A DNA stretch of 64,000 bases from Pelecanus crispus (taxonomy: Eukaryota > Chordata > Aves > Pelecaniformes > Pelecanidae). Both the position numbers and the translations under genes were made by a program. Each line of letters opens with the position of its first letter. Position 1 is the stretch's first letter. Below, piece after piece: positions 1-13,700 of the stretch. Location: contig NC_134643.1 of the NCBI RefSeq assembly GCF_030463565.1, positions 76,939,721 to 77,003,720 of the forward strand. The letters are read 5' to 3'. The notes beneath the pieces are model-generated. The model was not told where the DNA came from. It searched no databases and saw nothing but the letters and a program-made list of their open reading frames with translations.

Positions 1-107
1 AGGAACGAGCAGTCAGAATCGCCTGCTGAAGTACAAGAAGAACCATCAAGGAAGGAAAGCGTATCTGAAAAAGGAAAATATTCATCAAAATGGAACCTAG
101 AGTCAGC
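1..107 (+). CDS. IRAG2: IRAG2 penultimate coding exon (partial at left edge)
   Basis: Read from base 1 in frame 1 this is 35 codons plus two bases, open throughout, with SESPAEVQEE and KYSSKWNLES visible. It ends at the GTAAGT donor at 108. The leftmost bases could be intron; the window does not show the acceptor. Confidence 0.75.
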
Positions 108-1033
108 GTAAGTTGTCTTATGTCATTGTGAGGTAAAGCAATGTTTGGGTGGTAGACATGGGAAGAGGAAGCAAAGCTGTAACATTGGTTTGGTCATTAA
201 TGCTGGCTTCTTAAACAAACCAACTGGGAATGAGTAGTCTTGGGTGCCAGAGACTCACCGCAGCAGGGATTCATTACTAATCCTAAATGGTGAGGTAAAG
301 AGGGGCCTCATGCTATGATCCCACCTCTCTTGGTTACTTTCTGGCAGCTGTTATAGCTAGGCTACTAGGTCATGCTAACAGGTACTCCTGTAAAAATGAT
401 CAAAGGTTTTGAGGCCTGTGCAAAACTTTTTTTTTTTTTCTTAAAACTTTCTTCATGAGCTGCAAGGCAGCTTTTGTGAATCCATCTTCAGAAAGATGGT
501 GGGGTACAGGGAGCATGGGTGCCTGAACTGGGCACATGGGTCATGTCAGTCACCTAAATAGCTTATTGAGAACTGGCTTACCAAAGGCTGCATTTTAAAC
601 CCAGAACATAAGCTACTGTGGTACATGGCTCCCAATACAGCAACAACCTTGTCACTTTTGATAGTTAAGGATCTGTATGTCTGCTGGTGGGGTCTGGTTT
701 GCTTTAGGGTTTTTTGGGGTGGTGTGGGAAGAGGGCTTCCAAGTTTTGAAGAAAAACTGAACCACTCTATGACTTACTCTTCTGTGCAGGTGCAAATTAC
801 TGTCATCGTGGGCATCCCATTTCAAGACTTCCTTTTCCAATGCTAACAAAACTCTCTGGGTTTCTGTTTCCATCCTGGTACTGCTTGCTGCTCTTACAAG
901 CTTCCTCACTGGGCTGTCTCTTCAAAGACCAGCAGACGCAGCACCTGTAGGAACCGGGGACTCCTGGACTTCACTACAGCAACTGTTGTGGCCATATACA
1001 GGACTTCAACACAATGGACCGCCCCCAGTATAA
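1..1033 (+). CDS. IRAG2: IRAG2 (LRMP/JAW1), C-terminal part, two exons (1-107 and 790-1033)
   Basis: This is the 3' end of a tail-anchored ER/nuclear-envelope membrane protein that associates with inositol trisphosphate receptors and modulates calcium release (known of the family). The gene enters from the left edge, so only the last coding exons are present. Exon 1-107 encodes a charged, Ser/Glu-rich cytoplasmic stretch and ends at a strong GTAAGT donor at 108. The next exon opens after TCTGTGCAG (AG at 788-789). The split codon GC|G joins them in frame and leads to 80 more residues and TAA at 1031-1033. A hydrophobic segment starting LWVSVSILVLLAAL is followed by a short lumenal tail with SLQQLLWPYTGL and the C-terminus GPPPV, which I recognise as JAW1-like. 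IRAG1 shares a similar tail, but the gene order next to DNAI7 favours IRAG2. The left boundary of the first exon cannot be seen. Confidence 0.85.
790..1033 (+). CDS. IRAG2: IRAG2 last coding exon: tail anchor and lumenal C-terminus
   Basis: The acceptor is TCTGTGCAG ending at 789. One base completes the split alanine codon, then 80 codons and TAA follow. The exon carries the single membrane-spanning segment and the lumenal tail ending GPPPV. In another frame the upstream intron sequence is also open, but the splice-joined frame is the family-like one. Confidence 0.87.
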
Positions 1034-1375
1034 CAAAGGTTCTGACTTTTGTAGTTATATTTCCAGGTTCTGGATGACAGTATGAGAAGCTGAGATAGTA
1101 TATTTAAGGTTACATGTTTTGGATTGTTTTGTTGGGTTGTGGGTGTTTTTTGGGGACATTTTTTTTTTTTAAAGTGTGACTTGAAATTGAAAAATAATTC
1201 CCACCCCCACTCCCCGCCCCCTTCTGACAAAAGTCATCTTTACAAGTACCTAAAAGGGTCTTGGTTCCATTCAAGTTTACAATAAAACAATAATTTTTGA
1301 ACATAGCTATAACAATAAATATGACTAAGTGGTCTAGCCACAAGACAATAAAGAATTTATTTTTGCTGTAACAGA
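1034..1375 (+). other. IRAG2: IRAG2 3' UTR with poly(A) signals
   Basis: Non-coding sequence after the stop, with AATAAA-type signals at 1281-1286 and 1347-1352; a further AATAAA sits at 1473-1478. The 1347 signal is likeliest as the main one, with cleavage near 1370. That places the IRAG2 3' end close to, or overlapping, the 3' end of the convergent DNAI7 gene. The exact end is inferred. Confidence 0.5.
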
Positions 1376-1434
1376 AATAGAACATTTGCATTTTAGTTAT
1401 TGAAGGTGTTCCAATGATTTGAATAGAAAAGGAT

Positions 1435-1502
1435 TCAAGACTTGAAGTGTAACTTTATTGAAAGCTTTTGATAATAAAGTTTTAAAGGAAAGCATGCAGT
1501 AT
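1435..1502 (-). other. DNAI7: DNAI7 3' UTR (very short) and poly(A) signal
   Basis: The minus strand has AATAAA (TTTATT at 1454-1459 on +) only about 43 nt past the DNAI7 stop, so the 3' UTR may be under 80 nt. A second minus-strand AATAAA lies at 1356-1361, inside the predicted IRAG2 3' UTR. Confidence 0.5.
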
Positions 1503-1784
1503 CTAAGAGTATGTTAAAACTCTTGTAGCAAGCAGTAGCTGATATACAACATCAATAAACAAGAAGCTAGCGGTTTCCACTTTATCAATTGCTTCTTTGC
1601 TGGCAGAGTCCTTAAGCATATGGTAGAGTGTGGAGTGAAATTCAGAATTTTCTTCTAGCTCTTCTGAAAAAGCTTCACTGGTTTCAGTGATCTTAAGCTT
1701 TTGTGCTTTCTGACCATTAAACATGTAAAGAGACCAGTCTTTGTGAGACCTTCTGACAGAATCTGTTTTAACATGCTCACTTAC
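1503..1784 (-). CDS. DNAI7: DNAI7 exon 16 (residues about 628-720, stop)
   Basis: The acceptor on the minus strand is a T-rich tract followed by CCTGCAATAG, bordering 1784. The exon is phase 0, begins VSEHVK, contains [10 protein letters not shown] and [10 protein letters not shown], and stops at 1503-1505. It encodes the conserved C-terminal end of the family. Confidence 0.92.
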   Translation of the reverse strand, partial: VSEHVKTDSVRRSHKDWSLYMFNGQKAQKLKITETSEAFSEELEENSEFHSTLYHMLKDSASKEAIDKVETASFLFIDVVYQLLLATRVLTYS

Positions 1785-4700
1785 CTATTGCAGGAAAAAA
1801 AAAAATGCTGTAAGATGAAGCCCATGACACTGACAGAGTATAAATTCTAATATGAAATTCTAAATTCTAGTATACTCATGAGTGTAATGCAGAAACAAGA
1901 GAGTGGGAGAGTTTCTCAAGATTTCAACAGTGTGGTATGTTCTGTATCTACAGCCACAATGGGGAGTATTTTTCTGTCTCTCTGGGAGAAGTTTTAACCA
2001 CATGTATTTTAGTTCACAGATAGGAAGCCTTGATTTGTTAAGTTGCTTATTCTCTCCTTTACACTAGGGAACAAATGAAACCCCATATGGACAAGAAGAA
2101 ATTTCCAGATATTAATTATAAAACTTGCAGCTCAGATTGCTATTCAGAGGACCCCTACAGCAGGATACTTCATGAAAATCAGCGTCCAGCTCTACCATCC
2201 CAGCTTTGGCTAAAGCCTCAATAGCTGGTCTATCAGTTTTACGTCCTAGCACATTAGCAAGTTTCTTTGTTACTGACATGTGTGTCCCATTAGAGTCCTC
2301 ACAAATGCGTGAGCTGAAGTTTTACTGACACACACTGAACACTGCTGAGTAGTCAACCCCAAATCTTAAAATTGCTCCACTAAAAGCATAGGCAGGGGTT
2401 GAAGACAGTGTTAGAGATGAGCATAACTTATAGAAGTTAATTGTTTCTGTCTCTTTAACTGTGATAGAGGTCTATGCTAGTTTTCTCTAGAACTTTAGTC
2501 TAAATCCACAAACCTTGAACACTACTTGCTCTTGACCTGCTTCTAGATTCCACTTGCTCGAGGCAAAAGCAAAAGCAGATACAACCAGTGCCATCTGTTG
2601 ATAGGCCCTAACTTCTGCTAGGGGAGCCTGTAATGCAAAAGTACAAGTTGGGGGGGGGGGGAAAAAATCCCATTCAGTTTAATTCCCCGTAATACAAACG
2701 GAAGAAAAAGCTTGTGCTAACCAGAATCCACTGGCTAAGCTGGCAGAACACTTGTATACTTGCCACCTGATTCCGCACAACAGGTCTTCATACAAGAAAA
2801 TGTTACCTAAGGGAAAAATAGATGGAAAAAACCCCAGGAAAACCATCCACTCTTGCACTCACCTTCTTGCTCACAGCGACATACTTGTGAGAATACTCTG
2901 CTGGGAAAATATTCACACCGGCTTTTTTCAAAACTGCTCTTAGGTTAAATGGACTTATCCATTTTCCTGTGACATGGGAAAGCACATCCTTCTCTTCCAC
3001 CACTACTGAAGACAACATACACTGATTACCCTGTTTGTACAAACCAGTGAAAGCAACTTACTGGTCATGAAAGCTATTTTCTGTTTCAGGCATCAAATAT
3101 TAATATCTTTGCTGTTCTGAATATTGCATACATTATCTACCACTCTAGGCCGTAAACTTTCATTCACGTATCCTGAAGACAGCCACTTTTCTGTAGGATT
3201 TCAGAAATGATGCTGGTCTACTGGCCCATGCTCATACTGGCTCTTTGTAAAATCATGTCTGCAACCAAACATTTATATAGCAATGAGCATACGGATAATC
3301 ATGTGTAACTTGAACCTTTAGAAGGAACAAGTAGCATTAGTAGTAGGTTGCCTGAAATGCTTTTATTTCTCTTGGTATAGTTGGGAGGAGAGAATTTTTA
3401 AGTCTCTATCGGGTGAAACAGTCTTGAATTCAGCAAGGCAGTACAAATAGCAAAGCTCTTACTGGAACTTTGCAGAACAATCATACAGATGCTTTCTTCT
3501 GACCAGTTCACAGAAAAGAACTGAAATTAAATCACCAGTACTGTTCCTTATAGTGCTTGCAAAGGAAGAGATCCTCCCTCATTTTCACTGGAACAGTGAG
3601 GTTCAAATTGCTCTTGTGGAAGCATCCCAAGTTCTTAATAAAGGACACTGTAATAAGTCTACATTTTTTTAAAAAAAATCTGCAAATGTTTTATAAGAAA
3701 ACGTACAGTACCTTAATTTGTATCTGAATCGTTGCAAAGACTGCAGTAACTGTAAGTAGTGCTTCATCCATACCAGTAGGTCGCAATTCCCATGCCTGAT
3801 ACGGCATGTTGAGATGAGCATCCTGGAGAAGTGCTATTGTATAAAAGGCACCCATCTCAAAGGTGATACTCTTTTCTTGTGTTTCGTACGTTATGTTGCT
3901 GATGCCGTCAGTTCTCCACTGTTGGCCTTTACCAAAGGGGTGCAAAAATACAAAGATATATATGTAAAGCTTCTGCTTGTGATATGTGCTGGGGAAGAAT
4001 TAGTAAAGACATCCTAGGTTAACTAATATTCACAAAATAAAGAGAATTCATTTAAGGCAAAACCTCCCCTCATTTTAATTGTCTTTAAGTACAAGATTGG
4101 TCTAATTTTGACAGGAAAGCTTCTCCTTAATGTCAAAAGAAATACAAATACTAATGCAACTGTCATTTCTTACTTGCTATAGAGCAGTCCACAAGCTCAT
4201 TTTCAAGAGTAACTTCAAACATCAAACTGTTTTAACAGGTTCCACTCTCTTTCATGAATGTAAAGCCAGTGGTGTGTTGTATTTATCTAATAACTAGAAT
4301 ATCACATTTGGTTTTTAACATTTAATTTTCAGATTTTTAACTTAATACTAATACGTGTGGTTAGGAGCTAATTTGGCTCAAAGTGGACTTTACATGGCTT
4401 CATCCTAGCAAAACTTGATTTTGGTATACAGTTGTACCACTTCCCATTAAATGGTGTGTATTTTTTTTCCATTCATATTAAAAAGCTACAGTGAAAATCC
4501 TCAACAAGCAGTCCATTATTAGATATGATGCAGAAGCAAAATACAATCAAAAAAAAAGAAATCCCAATCAATTAACATTGAAGTCCCCAAATTATTTCTG
4601 GGTTCTGAATTGGCTCTTATCTTTACAGCTGGATTCTGGAACCTGCCAAACTCAGGTATAAATTCCATTATTCAAACTGAAAATAAATTTATGTCCTAAG

Positions 4701-7700
4701 TCCATACCTGCAGGATCCCATCGGGCTATCACAGGATCCTCAAAATACATCACATTGTCAGAAAGCCGAAGGGTTATCTGTATTGGTGGATGTGGGGCAT
4801 CTTCAGTCTCTTCTGGGGGATATGGGTATGCCTCCAATCCAACATCGAGTATCTGTGGTAAGATGGGAAAAGGCCAGATAACATTTTTATTAGAAAATGC
4901 AGTAGCCTACTGTTTTTTTTTTCTTTAAGTCCACCTATTCACCTCTAGAGTTTCCTAATGCACCATTTAAAGTTTATTAGTATTAATGGTTTGCTAATAT
5001 TGCACATTTCCAACTACAATGTTGAAGACAGTAGACAGGTGACTACCACCAGGCCTTTGAACCCTTCATGTGCTGTCGGTGGCACCCTTAAGGCATTGCC
5101 ACAAAGTAGGCGTAGTCATTTTTTAGGTCCACAGTCTCCAAAAAACCCAAGAGCACCTGAGAGGCAAAAGCAGATACAATTCCACTTTGTCCACACCATG
5201 TCAAAGGGAATGAAAGATGTCACGGGCAACTGGTAATGCAGGTCCATGTGCTCAGCTGGGAACGAAGACCCCCACACCCACAATCCCGCTTTCTTAGTTA
5301 GTATGGGAATTTCACTTATTAAAGGTTTTTCAGCTTCACAGTAAAAACTGTGATGTAGGTTAGCACTGCATCAAGCTCCACGAGTGGGAAAACTAGAACA
5401 CATCGGCTATAGTCCTCAAATATTTTGCAGAGCCTGGAACTGAACTGACAGTAATTTTGTTACCATCCTTCTTTAAGTGTACCTTTCACATATGAAAAAC
5501 TAAGAACTTCTCTCTTTGCTTTTACTTTGGCCAAGAGCAGTTTCCAGCACAACGATCTGTGCTAGCCATGCTGATGAGCACTGATGGAGCACACACCTCT
5601 AAGTGCAGGCTGATCTGTTCCCCCCAGCTGCTCCAAAAATTGGCCAAGTGTCATTGAGAAATGAGTTTAAAACTTGGTCCTTCAGTTTGCTGCTCAAGAA
5701 ATCATGTACACTGCATATGTACAGTGGTGACACACCTCAGGAACAGCTCTTCAAGGATGACAGGGAAGAGGAGTGCATAGGCGTAATCTCTTTCCTCACT
5801 TACCTCCACCATACTCCAGTCCTTGATTTGTTTGACCTGAGGTGGAAGCTGCAGTACATCAATGTGGTACACACCACCCACCGGTACAAACTGTTGCAAA
5901 TCAACAATGTTTTCATCAGTTATCGCCTCTTCTTTTTCATTCGTCTCTTCCTGCATCAGTGGATCCTGAACTAAAAAAAAAAAAAAAACCAAAAAACATG
6001 AGTTAACTTGGTGCTTAAACTAAGGCACTGAAATTTCCCACTTCTCTTATTTTTCACTTTTGCACAAAAAGCCCATGTGCTTGAAGTGCTTTACACTCTG
6101 CAGCATTTCAGCACCATCTACTGGCATTTCCCAAATCTTTTAACAATTAATTGAAATGTGGGGAAAGACAGCTGGACAATGAAAAGCACATCCTGTTTTG
6201 GTACTGAGCTTTTTAACAGATTAATCTTTGCTCTAACTTTGTAGCCAATTCAAAATGCTTTATATAGGAATAACGTTTTGCTGACAAAATGAGCCATATC
6301 ATTAATCACAGATGACTTTCACAAGTATACAATACAGTAGATTCTGGACAGGTTTAATAAGACTGTATTGGTATGAAAAGAAATGAGGCAAATAAAAAGA
6401 TATAAGGCACCTACAGGTCATGTGCTGAAGGTGAAAGACAGATGATATTTATGAAGAGCAAGAGGGATTTAACAAACAAAATTTTCAGATAACAAAGATA
6501 ATTCTTATTTTTTTTTTAAACACATAATTATGTATATGTAAGAATTCCATTTTTAATTAATTGGAAAATGCTATTAGAAGGGATCAATGCCATGGACAAA
6601 AAATGCCTAGAAATATTTTCTTAAAAAAAAAAAAAAAAACACCAACCGAAACCCAAGCCCACATAACACTTTGCACCAGATGTTACAGGACGGAACTTAC
6701 CATTGACAGGGATCAAGAAAAAGTGTTCAATACTGTAAAAATAGCCACTGTAAGTGTTATGAAATTTGCTTTTAGAGAGTGAGATAATCTCAAAAAAAAA
6801 AAAAAAAGGCAAATATCTACATAAACTGTCTTCCAGTTTTTTTAAAAAAAACAATTGAAAATTGTATTAATTTTCTAATGTCAGATTTAGTTGCATTATG
6901 CAGAGGGTTTATTCTGCTGTATTCGCATAACAACATAATGTCCTTTTGCAGTTATTACCAGCAAAAAATTTACAGGAAGTAAAAACCATTTTACTACCAG
7001 CCACAGTGGTAGCTTGCACTTTAACTTGCTTTTTAAAATAATAATTCAAAAATATGTGCGTCTTCTAAACAAAACTATTCATTCTCCCAAGCTATATTAA
7101 CTTCTTAACACTGGCACAATGAAGTTAAATCCAGAGAATTGCAGTAGTTATTGCTCTTTTCCCTGTTGTTGCATTCCTGGTTTTTCCCTCTCATCTACCT
7201 GGCTGCCTGTTTTCACTGAATATGTGGTAATTGAGTATCCTTTCAAACTTTATTCTGAAAAGTGGTTGAATGGGTTTACCAACCATTAGCATGCCAGCAA
7301 AAGTGTAGTTTCATAAGTCTTCTCTCCTTATTAAAGTAGATAAACAAGCTTGAAGACATTCAGGTATAATTAATACACTTCTGTGCACGTACATTTCACC
7401 TAATACTATGGTAGGGATTTTCAAAGCCTTACCGAAATAAAACAGCAAACTCCGCCAAAGGAAGTCCAAGTTCTTTATATTCTCTTGAAAAACCACCTTG
7501 TTTGCGTGGTCTTTAGGGTCTAGTCTGACAACTGGTTGCTTGGACTGTGCTCAGCAGAAAGTGTTGTCGGGTAGGGTTTGGGTTTTTTCTTACAACATGG
7601 AAAAGGCTGTACAGTTCAGCTAAATGATGCTGAATAGTTTGCAGTTGTTTTATTTAAGACAGTACTACAAGAAAACTCAGTCTTATGAAACCAAAGAACA

Positions 7701-10700
7701 CCACAACACTGAAGAAATTCGTGACTTATGTGGGACAGGTAAACAGTTTTAGTTCCTAGAATTAGTTCCTCTTTTAGCAAAGTGTATCAGCATGTATCTC
7801 ACTTCAAACACACATTTAAGTAACACTCTGTAATACCTACGCTACCTGAGTGCCTACCATTGCACGCATTTAAACCATTTTCTTCTGAGGAAGTCAATCT
7901 CACCAGACAGCCTGGCAGATTCATAAAGATTGTGTGTCTCAGCCATAAATATACATAAACATATGCATAATAATACACAAATGTACATAAAAATAATAAA
8001 CATGTACATGAACATAAATATAAATAATAAATAAATTAAAATACGTGTGGGGTCAAAATCCTTCTTCCTACCTGTCCTATTTTCTCCCTGCATTTAACAA
8101 TCATTAATAGAAATGTCAACAAAACTCAAGTGTTATCAAAACATCAATATATTTATAAACTTTGTTCCATTCACATAGAGATCTATATCAAGATGTTTCC
8201 ACATATAAAATAAAATATTTAGAATAAGTACTTTTGTAATGCTGCACATAAAAACTAACCAAATACCTTGTGATGGTAAGTCCAAGATTTCTGATTTCTT
8301 CTCAGTTTCCTCCTCTGTCTCATTTATATCAGCTATGCTGTTGCTCTTTTCTTGGAATGAGACAGCACTCTATATAAAAAGCAAAAGACATTTTTTTCAT
8401 TAGTCAGAGGCAGACACAATAAAGCAGAGGGTATCACCTCCCTCCTTCAGGGAGGCCCAAGGAGAAAGAGTACAGTCCCACTCCTCCAGCAACATTTGCA
8501 TCAATGTTGCTGCAGGGTCAAGGTTTTAGGAGAAATCATTTCTACCTAGCTAGCAAAATTAGTTTTGATTAAAGGTACTCTCCAACTTTGGAGCTGGATC
8601 TATAGAGATAAACATAAAATAATTACTTAATTTTGACAGCAAATTCCATCTCGAGCTCCCCAAGTACCATGCAAGCACTTAACCTTTTTAGCAGTGTGTG
8701 CACTCAAAAATTATGTTTATCTGCCCTTACAGCTAGAAGAGTGACACAAAGGAAACTTAAGCCAATGTTGAATCCAAAGCCATACTGAAACTCTGCCAGA
8801 ACCCCCACTTGCAGTCTTAGCCTGTGCCCATGATATTTATTCCCTTTCTCACACAGTTTTCTATTTTCAAAACATTACCCTAGATATCCAGCCAAATTTC
8901 CAACCCAGACACAAATTCATCCCTGTCATAGCAGGCTCCTCTGGAAGCACAGCAGTAGACAAACGGCAGTTCAGTGTACGAGCCATGCATTCGGAGGCAC
9001 AGGCACCTCCTGCGCCCTGTGCTGTGCCTGCCAGTGCGTGGGAAGAACACACACCTCCCAAAACAGGACAGAAGGTGAGGGGAAAGAAGTGTTTACGCAT
9101 ATAAATGTGGGGGAACTCAAGGCAGAGCCAGACAGGAGGAGACACTGCAGTAGCTGAGAGAAGCAGAGTCTTCAGAGGGAACAGGAAAAGTCACAAAACT
9201 GGATTGACAGAAAGAGGGTAAGACCTGGGAAAGAAAAAGAGAAGCAATGGAATGAGGAGCTTGAAGAGAGTCTGAAAAATGTAGGTGAAAACTGCCAAAA
9301 GACAAGATTTGTCATACAAACAAGAAAAAAGGAACCAAGAAAAATGGGATTTCAGGCACTGATTCACTACAAAGGTGTCGGGGACTGGAAAGGAAAAAGG
9401 CAAAGATCGTTGCGCCAAACATGTTAAGAAGGCATAAAACATGATGTGTTACAACTTACAGTGGTGGACTTGGTAGTGTTAGGTTAATGGTTGGACTTGA
9501 TGATCTTAAAAGTCTTTTCCAACCTAAACGATTCTATGATTCTGTGATTCTATTTGTGCAGAAATTTTAGATAGAGAACCCAAGTCACTTATCTGCAGGT
9601 CGCAGATGATACAGAAAGTGAAAAACCCCAGTAAGAAGAAAACAAAACCAAGCAACCTCTACAACACCTAAAACCAACATACTCCACTGAAAAGTGTTGA
9701 TGAGGAGAATCCAGCAGCCAGAAACAGTACTGGGAAAGCTCTCTACTGGCAAAGCTTCAGCGTACAGACACAGAGCAACCAAGTAACTGCACAACCATGA
9801 CCTGCTGAACTCTGAATCCTATTCTGCACACTGCAAATTTTCCTAATACTGGATTCCTGCACTGATTTTATGGGGCTGTCAGTTTCTCAGAAGCAGAGTC
9901 CATTCATCTGGGCATACATCACGGATTTATCAAAATATCTTACAACGGCACCTGATGTTCCTCATGGCTCTTAAACTGCCAACCAAATGCCAATTCACGC
10001 ATGCCAGCTGCCACAGCCTGTCCAAACTTCCCTTTCTACCTTCTGTATGACAATCTTTGGTCATCCATCCTTCCATTCCCTTGAGAAGATCTATGGCACT
10101 GTGTTAACCCAAGTTGCCTTTTCCTATAAAACGTTTAGGAACCTGGTGCTCTCAGGTACAGGACACATTAAGAAGCTGTTACGCTGTGAGTGGGCCTCAA
10201 GTAACAGCAGCATTGCAGAACATCCTTTTGTGAGATTTTTTTTTACCTACCTTTCTCCCATCAGAACACGTTTCTTCTTCAGCATGCATGCTGGGCTCTT
10301 CTCTGGCTTTCTTTTCCTCCTCTTCTGGTTCTTCTACATTGTCTTTTGAATACTGAGTTAACTCTTTGCTATCTAAGACTTCCAATTTTGGCACACTCTG
10401 ACACTGCAGCCAAAGTGGAGATACGTGGTCATAATGAGTATGCAATATGCGAACAGCAACACTGCTCGCAGCCAGTGACTTCGGAAGATCAAACCCATGC
10501 CGTGTATCACAAAACATGTGATTTTTGAACCTGTAAATAACAGTTTAAAAAATAACATTCCCTAGTGAGATTGGCAGCACTTATTTTTATATTTCTTCCT
10601 AAGTATTCAAATTGCTGTTTTACACTGAAAATCACCTACATTCTCTTTTGTCGCATGGCACAGTCTAAGAAATAGAGAGGGATGTCATGATACGCTTCCT

Positions 10701-13700
10701 GTCTTGTACTGACAGCTGTCTGTAAGCCCCTCCAGAAAAACTGTAACTGCATTAAATGGATCAGGAGCTGCAAAAATAGCTGTCCTGACAGGATGACAAT
10801 GAGGCAGAATCGAATGGCAGCTCTTCTACACAGTACATTCCTGGCAAAACAGACTAATTTAATGGGCAAATTCCTACATAGGTGAAGTCACCAGCTGTCT
10901 GTGTTACATCAGTCTGAGCGTCTTCCACATAAAATCCAAAGAGATACACAGACCTAAAGGTAATTTTGATAATCAACAGTATTACACAGCCACCAATTCT
11001 CATGACAGTGTAGGAAACAGGCTAAGAGCAGGCACAGGAGGCCAGCTTGCATCAAATCAAGTATCTGACTTGTGAACTGGGGTTCTTTCATCAGATATGG
11101 AAGTTTCTTGCTCATTGCAATTCCTACCCAACCAAAACCAGAACAATTCAAATACTACTTATTTTCTGATAAGATCAGCTAGTCACACATTCTAAAAATC
11201 TTCTAGTAAAGCATCATTTAATTCTTCATTGCAAATTTTAAGTGCATCTCTAAGCTGACCAAAAGGCTTTAACACTAACCCAAATGGGCTCTTCCTGCAG
11301 GTCAGTCTGACATTGCTTAGGACCCAGCCTTCTAGTTATCTTAGCAAAGCTTACAGCAACAGGTCCTTAGTCAAGGCAAAGTCCTTTTACCAACTTATTC
11401 CTCATATTTGCAGAGTGGGAGTAGGAAGTCTGCTCAAAAATCTTGTTTTTAAACATATATCAGTTAATGGTAATGTAATAAATAAATAAAAAAAACCCCA
11501 ACCTTAGATTCAGAACCCACTATTGAGGATACTTGCATTCCAGGCTCTAGAATCTTTTATGTAACAAAGAACTAAGCACAAAGCATCATTCACCGCTTTG
11601 CAAGAAACTGTAACAGCTTAGAAACTATCTTAATGCATCAGCAAGAAATATTACTTCCAGAGGAATTTCAATTCTCTGCATGAGTTTCATTGTTTTCCTT
11701 TAAAAATTGTTCTGGCAGTAACAGGGTTCTACTGTAGCATTTTAAGAAACAAAAACTATATATATTTTTACATACATCTACACATATAAAACAGTCCTGT
11801 TTCTTTAATAAAACCCTGATGTAACCAGTACCTTCCTTAGCAACAGGGTGGTATGAAATCCATCAGTTGGGAGTCTGTAGAATAAAAGCTATTCAACATG
11901 AAAAAGATTATGAGAAACTGGTTCATGATGTTTACTTGACTTGGGTAGACAAGGCCAGGCCTCATTTCAAATTAAGAATTTCAGTATGCTGTACCTTGCT
12001 TTCTTCTTCAGATTGGCCCAAATACAAAAAGTAACATTTTTATCTTTTATGACTGCCTGCATATTTCCAGTGTCAGAATCTTCATACATATTAGTTGTCT
12101 ACAAAGAAAAAGCAGATTAAATTATGTTTTCTTCTTATTTATATCACTTTGATTTACTTACATTTACACTTGAATAAATAAGAAAAGACATGTAGGAATA
12201 AAAATACAACAGACCAAGCTCAGGTATGTTGTATTTATGTATTAAAATATGACAGTTATAAACTCAAACCTCTTTGTTAAATTTTGAGCTATGTTCTTTT
12301 TCTTCCTCTGACTTCAATTCTGTCAGTCAAAATTCTGCCAAATATGGGATCTTACATTATCCCCTTCAATGGTAGTCCCTATCTCCCTTAATCATTTGCC
12401 CTCAAAAATACTTCTCAGGGCAAGTGGGGGACAAAAAAAAAAAAAAAAAAAAAAAGACTTACTGAGCAATAAAGCACAGCCCACCACCTATCCCACATCC
12501 ACTGCACAGATTATTTTATATTTCTGTCAATACACAACTTGTGAAATGGTAAGTACATTAGGAGTTCAATCCTAAGCTCAATAAAGACATTTCTTAATTT
12601 GCAGAGGGTTTTGACTGTGAACAAACATACAACTGGTTCACTATTTCCTTTACTTCTTTTCCTTTTTTTGTTTCCTCTAGCAGTGTTCTTTTGCTAAACA
12701 TATTACATATATGATTAATATACTTAAAACAGCAAGCAAGATCACTACCTATACATGCAAGCCAGAAAACTGATTCGCAAGTACATTTTCATTTTCTTGT
12801 TTAAATACTCTTTACTCTTCCCAAGATCTCCGTTTAAAAAATGTCATATTAACTTGTATTAAAAAATGTGTACAAGCTAACCTTATGACCTGCTTTTCAC
12901 ATTTGCATTTTTTGTACAGTCAATTAACTTTAATTTAAATCATTGAGACAAAATAGGAAACAAATTTCATACAGTGCCCCTTGTTTTCAACATCTCCAAA
13001 TCTCACAAAATGTCACAATAATTTAATATTTAATGTCTTCATGGTAAGAATTTCCACTCTAATGCTAAGATCTGCAGGGGTTTTGAAGAAATACAAGTCT
13101 GGTATCTGCTATACACATGATCTGGAAACTCAAATACTAAATTTGGAAAATGAAATACTAATCTCTGTGACAATTTAAGAACAAACAAAACCAACCATCA
13201 CAGGAAGACACTTGTAGCTAACCTTAGGTGCATTGGGCATATTACACCTTCAAAGTAGTAAATCTTACTTACCTTAAGCAGGTGTTCTGTTGCTCCATTG
13301 TACTTCTGATGAAGCAGATTCTGCAATTCCAGAATAGATTCCTGGTACTGGACTGTTTCTTTTTCTGTTATCTCATTTGGTGGTGCATCCAATAATATAA
13401 ACTGCAACTTCTCAATTAACTAGAAGACATTATATGTGGGAAAAGTATCTCTGTTTTGACACCACCCTTCATATACTGTGTGTTCTGTCATAAAAAATGA
13501 AGCAAACTTGCTTCCTTTGTACCTAAACATAACTTGGTCACAGAAGTAATCTTTTTTCTATTATATCTCTAGAAATTGTGCTAAGCCAGCATTATCAGAC
13601 AGTCAACAATGCAAAGTGCTGGAAATTCCAGGGTCAAGTCTGCCTGCCTTCATTCCTCTAGTCCAATTCCTTCATTCCTTAACCTGTGGGCTGTGAAATC

